Source: Candidatus Gastranaerophilales bacterium
GTDB lineage: Bacteria; Cyanobacteriota; Vampirovibrionia; Gastranaerophilales; CAJFVJ01
Assembly: GCA_028694275.1 (NCBI GenBank)
Contig: JAQUTS010000072.1
Span: 1-8,631 of the forward strand
Direction of reading: 5' to 3'
DNA length: 8,631 bases
Below are positions 1 to 4,898 of the stretch, piece after piece. Each line of letters opens with the position of its first letter. The first letter of the stretch is position 1. The notes below the pieces were generated by a model, which saw only the letters and a program-made list of their open reading frames with translations, had not been told where the DNA came from and searched no databases. The position numbers and the translations under genes were made by a program.

Positions 1-3000
1 GAGTATAAGCCGCGCCGTACGCTTCAAAAGCCCAAACTTCCATCTCTCCGAAACGCTGACCGCCAAACTGAGCTTTACCGCCCAATGGCTGTTGAGTTAC
101 GAGTGAGTATGGACCTGTGCTTCTTGCGTGGATCTTATCGTCTACAAGGTGGACAAGTTTCAACATATAAGTACATCCGACTGCAACAGGCTGATCGAAT
201 CTGTCACCTGTTCTACCATCGTGAAGATAGACTTTACCGTCTTCTTTTCTTACCCATGGTTTGTCGTGTTCATCGATTGCTTTTAAAAGCTCATGTTTTG
301 TAGCAATTGAAGAGTAATCTTCACCATACATCTCATCGAAAGGAGGAGCTTCATAGTGTTGATTGCTCAAATAAGCCGCAAATCCTAACAATGCTTCGTA
401 AGTTTGACCTACGTTCATACGGGAAGGTACGCCCAGCGGGTTCAAAACTACGTCAACAGGAGTTCCGTCAGGCATAAAAGGCATATCTTCGCGAGGAAGA
501 ATTCTTGATACGATACCTTTGTTACCGTGACGTCCTGAAAGTTTGTCACCTACTGATACTTTACGTCTTTGAGCTACGTATACTCTGATTACTGTGTTAG
601 CACCCGGTGGAAGTTCATCGCCTTTTTCTCTGTCGAATACTTTAACATCGACAACACGACCGCCTTCACCGTGAGGTACACGAAGTGAGTTATCTTTAAC
701 GTCTCTTGCTTTTTCAGCAAAGATTGCTCTCAATAGTTTTTCTTCGGGCGGATGCTCAGATTCACCTTTTGGCGTGATTTTACCGACCAAGATATCATCA
801 GCATAAACTTTTGCACCGATACGAACGATTCCGCGTTCATCAAGGTGTCTGAGTGAATCTTCTGATACGTTTGGAATTTCACGAGTGATTTCTTCGGGTC
901 CGAGTTTAGTTTGACGAGCATCTATTTCAAGTTTTTCGATGTGGACTGATGTAAATACATCGTCATGAACCAATCTTTCAGAAAGCAAGATCGCATCCTC
1001 GAAGTTATAGCCTTCCCAAGGCATCATCGCAACGATTACGTTTTTGCCCAGTGAAAGTTCACCAAGATTTGTTGATGCACCGTCAGCGATTACATCGCCT
1101 TTTTTAACCTTTTGGCCTGCATAGGCAATCGGTTTTTGGTTGATACAAGTATCTTGGTTGCTTCTTACATATTTCATTAACGGGTGAACTACCAAATTGC
1201 CTTGGTTATCGCGAATTTGAACTTCTTCACCGATTACACGCTCAACTGTACCGTCGCAGCTTGCCACTACAACCATACCTGAGTCACATGCGGCTCTTTT
1301 TTCAAGACCTGTACCGACTCTTGGTCTTTCAGTTCTCAAAAGAGGTACCGCTTGACGTTGCATGTTTGAGCCCATAAGCGCTCTGTTCGCATCATTGTGC
1401 TCGATAAATGGGATCAAAGATGTCGCAACAGAGATGATCTGAATAGGAGAAACCCCCATATAGTCAACCTGTTTTGATTTACCCATTGTAAATTCTGATC
1501 TGTAACGACAAGGTACATAATCAGCTTTGATGTTTCTGTTTTCATCAAGTTCCAAGTCACTTGGAGCTACACGGAAGTTTTCTTCCTCGTCAGCTGTCAA
1601 GTATAGAACCTCATCGGTTACGTGACCGTCTACAACCTTAAAGAACGGAGATTCGACAAATCCGTATTCATTAACTCTCGCGTGAGATGCCAATGAACCG
1701 ATCAAACCTGCGTTTGGACCTTCAGGTGTTTCAACGGGACAAATTCTTCCGTAGTGTGAAGGGTGGATATCACGAACCGCAAAACCTGCTCTCTCACGAG
1801 CCAAACCGCCAGGCCCAAGAGCTGAGATTCTTCTTTTGTGAGTCAACTCTGCAAGTGGGTTAGTTTGGTCCATGAACTGTGATAACTGAGATGATCCGAA
1901 GAACTCTTTCAACGCGGCCACAAGTGGTTTTGTGTTGAGCAAACTCAATGGAGTCAAAGTATCTGTATCATGCAATGTCATACGTTCTTTTACGATACGC
2001 TCTAAACGGGCAAGACCAATTCTGAATTGGTTTTGAAGCAATTCGCCTACTGAGCGGATTCTTCTGTTACCCAAGTGATCGATATCATCCAAAGAACCTT
2101 CATCATAAGTTAAGTTCATCAAATACTCGATAGCTGCAACGATATCTTGAACAGTAAGTGTTCTTACGTGCTCAGGAACGTTAAGTCCGAGTTTTTTGTT
2201 CATTTTGTAACGACCTACTTTTCCAAGGTCATATTTTTTGTCATCAAAGAATCTGCTTTCAAGAATAGCCTTACCGCCTGAAGCTGAAGCCGGATCTCCC
2301 GGACGAAGTTTTTTGTAAACTTCAATCAAAGCTTCATCTGAGTTTTCGGCTGAATCTTTATCAAGAGTTTTCTTTAAGAAATCAGCGTGAGTGAACAATG
2401 AATCCATCTCAAGCTCAGAAATCCCTAATGCTTTTAGCAATGTTGTTGCAGGGATTTTTCTGTTTTTATCAATTTTAACTGAAATCACATCATTGGAGTC
2501 AGTTTCGATTTTTAACCATGCCCCGCGGTTAGGAATCAATGTAGCGTTAAAAAGACGTTTACCCGTCGGAGAAACTTCTCTTTTGAAATAGATACCAGGT
2601 GAACGAACGATTTGAGAAACGATTACACGTTCCGCACCGTTAACGATAAAGGTACCTTTGTCAGTCATAGTCGGGATATCACCGATATAAACTTCTTGTT
2701 CTTTGATTTCCCCTGTGTCACGGTTTACAAGTCTCATCATTACACGAAGCTGTTTTGCGTATGTTGCATCGTGGATACGAGCTTCTTCTTCTGTGTATTT
2801 TGGAGAATCAAAAGTATAGTTTGGAAGGAAGTGTAATTCCAAACGTCCTGTATAGTCTTTAATTGGAGAGAAAGAAAGTAATTCTTCTTTCAAACCTTCT
2901 TTTAGGAACCATTCAAAAGACTTCTTTTGAATTTCGATTAAATCGGGTAGATCATCTAAACGAGTCGCGGATGCCCCCATCGGCGTGACTCTCGGAGTAT

Positions 3001-3019
3001 AATCTTTTATTGTCGACAT
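1..3019 (-). CDS. rpoB: DNA-directed RNA polymerase beta subunit, C-terminus cut by window edge
   Basis: This gene encodes the catalytic beta subunit of RNA polymerase, which with beta' forms the active-site cleft. The frame is open for 1006 codons from ATG at 3019 to the window edge and ends in the near-C-terminal motif EVWAFEAYGAAYT. By comparison with E. coli, about 55 residues are missing. Visible landmarks are MTDKGTFIVNGAERVIVSQ near the N-terminus, the rifampicin-region motif SSQLSQFMDQTNPL with D384 (E. coli D516), the active-site lysines K826 and K834 in VGDKLSGRHGNKG (E. coli K1065 and K1073), and KLVHLVDDKIHARSTG. The extrapolated length of about 1060 residues is far below E. coli (1342) and means the large beta insertions are absent, as in Cyanobacteria and Firmicutes. 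The start is supported by GAGG (3027-3030) seven bases upstream. rpoC would be expected next, outside the window. A separate promoter and a structured leader precede the gene. Confidence 0.98.
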   Translation of the reverse strand, partial: MSTIKDYTPRVTPMGASATRLDDLPDLIEIQKKSFEWFLKEGLKEELLSFSPIKDYTGRLELHFLPNYTFDSPKYTEEEARIHDATYAKQLRVMMRLVNRDTGEIKEQEVYIGDIPTMTDKGTFIVNGAERVIVSQIVRSPGIYFKREVSPTGKRLFNATLIPNRGAWLKIETDSNDVISVKIDKNRKIPATTLLKALGISELEMDSLFTHADFLKKTLDKDSAENSDEALIEVYKKLRPGDPASASGGKAILESRFFDDKKYDLGKVGRYKMNKKLGLNVPEHVRTLTVQDIVAAIEYLMNLTYDEGSLDDIDHLGNRRIRSVGELLQNQFRIGLARLERIVKERMTLHDTDTLTPLSLLNTKPLVAALKEFFGSSQLSQFMDQTNPLAELTHKRRISALGPGGLARERAGFAVRDIHPSHYGRICPVETPEGPNAGLIGSLASHARVNEYGFVESPFFKVVDGHVTDEVLYLTADEEENFRVAPSDLELDENRNIKADYVPCRYRSEFTMGKSKQVDYMGVSPIQIISVATSLIPFIEHNDANRALMGSNMQRQAVPLLRTERPRVGTGLEKRAACDSGMVVVASCDGTVERVIGEEVQIRDNQGNLVVHPLMKYVRSNQDTCINQKPIAYAGQKVKKGDVIADGASTNLGELSLGKNVIVAMMPWEGYNFEDAILLSERLVHDDVFTSVHIEKLEIDARQTKLGPEEITREIPNVSEDSLRHLDERGIVRIGAKVYADDILVGKITPKGESEHPPEEKLLRAIFAEKARDVKDNSLRVPHGEGGRVVDVKVFDREKGDELPPGANTVIRVYVAQRRKVSVGDKLSGRHGNKGIVSRILPREDMPFMPDGTPVDVVLNPLGVPSRMNVGQTYEALLGFAAYLSNQHYEAPPFDEMYGEDYSSIATKHELLKAIDEHDKPWVRKEDGKVYLHDGRTGDRFDQPVAVGCTYMLKLVHLVDDKIHARSTGPYSLVTQQPLGGKAQFGGQRFGEMEVWAFEAYGAAYT

Positions 3020-3058
3020 TTATTAACCTCGCCTTGTTTTATGTGGTCTATTTTTGTC

Positions 3059-3140
3059 GCCAGCTACTAAGCCGGCTTTTTCAAGCTCGCCTCAGACTGT
3101 GTTTCTAGCACGACTTTCGTCACTCCGTTTCCACCTTAGC
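3059..3140 (-). promoter_or_regulatory. GC-rich, hairpin-rich 5' leader of rpoB (candidate structured RNA)
   Basis: 41 of the 80 bases in 3061-3140 are G or C, against 26 of 100 in the adjacent 3141-3240. In an AT-rich genome this contrast often marks a structured RNA. On the minus strand I can draw GAC-GAAA-GTC (3121-3112) and GCTT-GAAA-AAGC (3086-3075), both closed by a GNRA-type tetraloop. A 6-bp hairpin GCCGGC/GCTGGC with one G-U pair and a TTAGTA loop lies at 3076-3059, and CTAAG (3139-3135) can pair with CTTAG (3071-3067) over long range. The second and third hairpins share bases 3075-3076, so alternative folds are possible. I do not recognise a known riboswitch or leader family. A role in rpoB control is inference from position. 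Confidence 0.4.
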
Positions 3141-3176
3141 GTTCTTATGAAATTTGTTTTCTTTTTTATAAAAAAG

Positions 3177-3192
3177 GCATAGTAACCTATGC
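3177..3192 (-). other. Small hairpin with following T-run at the likely rpoB transcript 5' end
   Basis: On the minus strand GCATAG-GTTA-CTATGC forms a 6-bp stem, followed by C and six T (3175-3170). The T-run is part of a 16-base perfect palindrome, CTTTTTTATAAAAAAG (3161-3176). With the candidate promoter at 3200-3227, transcription would start at about 3193, so the hairpin would sit at the very 5' end. There it could stabilise the mRNA. It could also be a weak terminator for read-through from rplL. The stem is short. Confidence 0.35.
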
Positions 3193-3199
3193 TACTAAT

Positions 3200-3227
3200 A
3201 GAATAGAACAAAAAGATTGAGAGTCAA
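3200..3227 (-). promoter_or_regulatory. Candidate sigma70-type promoter for rpoB
   Basis: On the minus strand, -35 TTGACT (3227-3222, 5 of 6 consensus) and -10 TATTCT (3205-3200, 4 of 6) are separated by 16 bp. The predicted start near 3193 leaves a leader of about 175 nt before rpoB. It lies downstream of the strong rplL terminator, where a separate rpoB promoter would be needed. A perfect TTGACA also occurs at 3271-3266 but has no good -10 at 16-18 bp. Confidence 0.5.
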
Positions 3228-3328
3228 CTAGTAAACATACTTTTTAGGGCATGTCCACCTTTTTATGTCAAGATTCTTCACAATCTCTGATAGTATTGTT
3301 TTGGTGGGGGCTTTTGTGAAAATTTGTT

Positions 3329-3354
3329 AAAGACGAAAAATGTTTTTCGTCTTT
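3329..3354. terminator. Perfect 12-bp hairpin in the rplL-rpoB spacer
   Basis: AAAGACGAAAAA and TTTTTCGTCTTT form a perfect 12-bp stem around a two-base centre (in practice a slightly shorter stem with a larger loop). On the plus strand it is followed by ATTTTTG, a modest T-run. On the minus strand it is followed by AACAAATTTT, a poor terminator tail. As rplL mRNA would read it, it is a second hairpin about 50 bases past the main terminator. It could be a backup terminator, a double-strand RNase target, or a block to antisense transcription entering rplL. Confidence 0.5.
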
Positions 3355-3405
3355 ATTTTTGTTGTCAGATGTTTTTTGAAGCGTAGTATCAAACATAAAG
3401 GCATG

Positions 3406-3438
3406 AAAAAAGCCGAGGTGTTCACCTCGGCTTTTTTT
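3406..3438 (-). terminator. Strong bidirectional intrinsic terminator after rplL
   Basis: The arms AAAAAAGCCGAGGTG (3406-3420) and CACCTCGGCTTTTTT (3423-3437) are perfectly complementary, giving a very stable GC-rich stem with T-runs on both strands. It lies about 140 bases past the rplL stop and is in the right place to end the rplJL transcript. E. coli also has an attenuator in the rplL-rpoB spacer, but it is leaky. This one looks stronger on paper, although actual efficiency cannot be read from sequence. Confidence 0.9.
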
Positions 3439-3464
3439 ACATCCGTAAATGTCTTGAAATACTT

Positions 3465-3560
3465 GACAGCTCATCCTCTTTCGCTTCATTTTGATTCTGC
3501 TGTCGCAAAATCCTCCATTCCGCCAGAGGCTTCGCAAGACGAATTTCGTGCTATGCACTC
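3465..3560. repeat. Diverged intergenic repeat, copy B (interrupted)
   Basis: Read on the minus strand, this copy shares with copy A (4026-4076) the pattern GA-2N-GCA-N-AGC-2N-GA, then GTC and TGCGAAGC, and later GATGAGC near the end. The two halves, contiguous in copy A, are separated here by roughly 50 bases. The insert is bounded by GCGAAGC and GAAGC, as if by a short duplication. The shared positions are roughly two thirds identical. Within the copy, GTGC-ATA-GCAC is flanked by GACGA and TCGTC arms, so the RNA could form a two-part hairpin. The similarity is visible by eye only, and chance or shared structure is possible. Confidence 0.35.
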
Positions 3561-3578
3561 ATTCTCGTCAAGATTTCG

Positions 3579-3953
3579 CTACTTAAGTTCAACAGTAGCG
3601 CCGGCTGCTTCAAGTTTTGTTTTGATTTCTTCGGCTTCTTTTTTGTCAACGCCTTCTTTGATAGCTTTTGGAGCTGCATCAACTAGATCTTTAGCTTCTT
3701 TCAAGCCAAGACCTGTGATAGTTCTTACTTCTTTCAATACGTTGATTTTGTTAGCACCGGCTGATGCCAAGATGATATCTACTGTAGAAGCTTCGTCTTC
3801 AGCTGGGGCAGCTGCTGCTGCAGGGCCTGCTGCAACTGCTACTGGAGCTGCTGCTGATACGCCGAATTTTTCTTCCATAGCTTTTACAAGTTCTGCTGCT
3901 TCAAGCAATGTCAAAGCTTCGATTGATTCTAGGATTGTTGCTACTTTACTCAT
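3579..3953 (-). CDS. rplL: Ribosomal protein L7/L12 (bL12)
   Basis: This 124-residue protein forms the flexible stalk of the 50S subunit and recruits translation GTPases. Dimers bind the C-terminal helix of L10. The order is canonical: an N-terminal dimerisation domain (about residues 1-33, MSKVATILESIEALTLLEAA), an Ala/Pro-rich hinge (about 34-55), and a C-terminal GTPase-binding domain (about 57-124) with VRTITGLGLKEAKDLVD and the terminal GATVELK. The VRTITGLGLKEAK wording resembles cyanobacterial L12. Start ATG at 3953 has a strong AAAGGAG-type site (around 3962-3968) eight bases upstream. The stop is TAG. It follows rplJ after an unusually long 182-bp spacer and is followed by a strong terminator. 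Its expression is probably tied to the L10 leader upstream of rplJ. Confidence 0.98.
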   Translation of the reverse strand: MSKVATILESIEALTLLEAAELVKAMEEKFGVSAAAPVAVAAGPAAAAAPAEDEASTVDIILASAGANKINVLKEVRTITGLGLKEAKDLVDAAPKAIKEGVDKKEAEEIKTKLEAAGATVELK

Positions 3954-4025
3954 TTTTATTTCTCCTTTTTGTATTTGTTTTTGTATTGTACGTTTTTGTT
4001 GATGTCCCTTTTGTCTTGAATTATT

Positions 4026-4076
4026 GGCGGCTCATCTGTTTTAGCTTCGCAGGGACGGCGCTCACGCTGTGCGTTC
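4026..4076. repeat. Diverged intergenic repeat, copy A (GC-rich)
   Basis: This is a GC-rich island within an AT-rich spacer. On the minus strand it begins GAACGCACAGCGTGAGCG, contains TGCGAAGC, and ends GATGAGCCGCC. The order of shared motifs matches copy B in the next spacer (3465-3560). CGC-A-CA/TG-A-GCG can form a small imperfect hairpin. It may be a decayed dispersed repeat or a conserved structural element of the mRNA. I do not recognise it as a named family. Confidence 0.35.
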
Positions 4077-4082
4077 GGCCTT

Positions 4083-4124
4083 GCCAAAATTCGTAAAAGC
4101 AAAGTTCACACTTTGTCTTTTGGC
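4083..4124 (-). promoter_or_regulatory. Stem-loop in the rplJ-rplL spacer
   Basis: GCCAAAA (4083-4089) pairs with TTTTGGC (4118-4124). Inside it, CAAAGT (4100-4105) pairs with ACTTTG (4110-4115) around a four-base loop. An alternative extension pairs AAAAG (4095-4099) with CTTTT (4117-4121). It starts 11 bases past the rplJ stop on the minus strand. There is no long T-run, so it is more likely an mRNA-processing or stability element than a terminator. It could help set the 4:1 (or higher) L12:L10 ratio, which is inference. Confidence 0.45.
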
Positions 4125-4135
4125 TTCACAACCGT

Positions 4136-4666
4136 TTAGGCTGTTTTTTGTTGTCTTACTTGATCCATTGCATAAACTAACGCTCTCAATACGCCGTTTG
4201 TAGCGTTTGCGATACCTGAAGCAGGTGAGTTTACGCAGCCAAGCATTTTTGCATAAAGTTCTTCTTTTGAAGGAAGTTTTGCCAATGCATCAACTTCTTT
4301 TGCATTAAGCAATTTGCCATCCAAACATCCACCTTTTATAGTTACTTTCTCTGCATTTACTTTGTCTTTTGCAAATTGAGCAAGAACTTTTGCAGGTGAC
4401 ACTTGGTCTTCAAAGCCAAGAGCCAGAACAACAGGACCAGTCAGCAATTCTGCTAAAGGTGCGAATTCTGTACCCTCGATAGCAAGTTTTGCCAAAGTGT
4501 TTTTGATTACTGTATAATCGCCGTTTTCTTTTTGAAGATTACGTCTTAATTCGGTAATTTTTGCAACTGAAAGACCTTTGTTTTCGGTGACAATTGCTAC
4601 TTTAGCTTGTGCTATTTTGGCTTTTACGGCTTCAATTTTTTCTGCTTTAAAAGCTTTTGTTGCCAT
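4136..4666 (-). CDS. rplJ: Ribosomal protein L10 (uL10)
   Basis: This 176-residue protein is the base of the ribosomal stalk. It binds 23S rRNA (the GTPase-associated region) with its N-terminal domain and carries L7/L12 dimers on its C-terminal helix. Family features include VTENKGLSVAKITELRRNL (about residues 26-44), the VIKNTLAKLA motif (about 53-62), the GG turn near 112-113, and LPSKEELYAKMLG (about 131-143). I chose ATG at 4666 because MATKAFKAEK matches the usual N-terminus and an AGAAAGG site (4681-4675) lies eight bases upstream. An in-frame TTG at 4720 would add 18 residues but falls inside the attenuator hairpin region and lacks family support. The gene is preceded by an L10 leader, indicating autoregulation by L10-L12. 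Its usual neighbour rplA is replaced upstream by a permease gene. Confidence 0.97.
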   Translation of the reverse strand: MATKAFKAEKIEAVKAKIAQAKVAIVTENKGLSVAKITELRRNLQKENGDYTVIKNTLAKLAIEGTEFAPLAELLTGPVVLALGFEDQVSPAKVLAQFAKDKVNAEKVTIKGGCLDGKLLNAKEVDALAKLPSKEELYAKMLGCVNSPASGIANATNGVLRALVYAMDQVRQQKTA

Positions 4667-4711
4667 GTTTGTGCCCTTTCTAACGTTATATAGTATTTTG
4701 ATTAGGTTCTT

Positions 4712-4750
4712 AAAAAACAAAAAAACCTACGTCATAAAACCGCAGATTTT
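4712..4750 (-). terminator. Candidate transcription attenuator between the L10 leader and rplJ
   Basis: On the minus strand AAAATCTGCG (4750-4741) can pair with CGTAGGTTTT (4731-4722) over ten positions including two G-U pairs. The loop is nine bases, and TTTGTTTTTT follows (4721-4712). This is the layout of an intrinsic terminator placed before the rplJ start at 4666. In Bacillus subtilis, L10(L12)4 binding to its leader is known to control rplJL by attenuation. The same arrangement is inferred here. Confidence 0.6.
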
Positions 4751-4773
4751 CCAATAAGAATATTAAAAATATT

Positions 4774-4840
4774 TTCTTACCTGGGTTGGTGCACGATGTG
4801 CCTTAGGGTCAGAGACTGCCAACTGTCTTTGGTTCGTACA
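4774..4840 (-). promoter_or_regulatory. L10 ribosomal protein leader (autoregulatory RNA)
   Basis: The minus strand reads AACCAAAGACAGTTGG, an internal branch region, then CCAACCCAGGT, which matches the known L10-leader pattern. GTTGG (4823-4819) pairs with CCAAC (4789-4785), and outer ACC pairs with GGT across an asymmetric purine-rich loop expected to form the kink-turn bound by L10. Inside are CAG-TCT-CTG and GCAC-ATC-GTGC hairpins with CCTAAGG between them. The layout mimics the L10 site on 23S rRNA. Binding of L10-L12 in excess should repress rplJL. The leader is followed by a candidate attenuator and preceded directly by a candidate promoter. Confidence 0.88.
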
Positions 4841-4844
4841 TGGT

Positions 4845-4873
4845 ACTTTATTAAAAACATGTTTTTAAATCAA
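4845..4873 (-). promoter_or_regulatory. Candidate promoter for rplJL
   Basis: On the minus strand, -35 TTGATT (4873-4868) and -10 TAAAGT (4850-4845) are 17 bp apart, each matching 4 of 6 consensus positions. The predicted start near 4838 would put the L10 leader at the very 5' end of the transcript. The spacer is almost entirely an 18-base perfect palindrome, TTAAAAACATGTTTTTAA (4851-4868), which could be an operator or could help terminate transcription from the permease gene. Confidence 0.45.
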
Positions 4874-4889
4874 GTTTTTTGTAAACTTG
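4871..4889 (-). terminator. Weak terminator candidate after the permease gene
   Basis: CAAGTTT (4871-4877) and AAACTTG (4883-4889) form a perfect 7-bp stem with a five-base loop, ten bases past the permease stop. The tail on the minus strand is ATTTAAAAAC rather than a T-run, so termination would be weak. The hairpin overlaps the -35 of the candidate rplJ promoter. Confidence 0.35.
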
Positions 4890-4898
4890 TCTTAAAAA

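Larger units (their letters stand above)
3020..3578. other. 559-bp non-coding spacer between rplL and rpoB
   Basis: I see no credible gene here. Read in the direction of transcription (minus) from the rplL stop, it holds a diverged repeat element (3560-3465), a strong terminator (3438-3406), a second perfect hairpin (3354-3329), a candidate rpoB promoter (3227-3200), a hairpin at the likely transcript 5' end, and a GC-rich structured leader (3140-3059). The spacer is long compared with the rplL-rpoB spacing I know from E. coli (about 320 bp). It looks built to separate rplJL expression from rpoB expression. The short open frames crossing it run through the terminator hairpins and resemble no protein I recognise. 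Confidence 0.85.

Noticed and set aside
3059..3140. Known riboswitch, T-box or tRNA in the rpoB leader
   Set aside because: I looked for T-box (GGTGGNACCGCG), TPP (CTGAGA), cobalamin and c-di-GMP signatures and for a cloverleaf. None fits. It is reported only as a candidate structured RNA.
3268..3558. 96-codon minus-strand open frame between rplL and rpoB
   Set aside because: It runs straight through two terminator-type hairpins, has no good ribosome-binding site, and its predicted protein resembles nothing I know.
3340..4002. 220-codon plus-strand open frame opposite rplL
   Set aside because: It is antisense to rplL. Its Ala/Ser-rich composition is the mirror of the L12 hinge and helices.
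4667..4720. 18-residue N-terminal extension of L10 from a TTG at 4720
   Set aside because: It overlaps the attenuator T-run, has no ribosome-binding site and no family support. ATG at 4666 has a good one.
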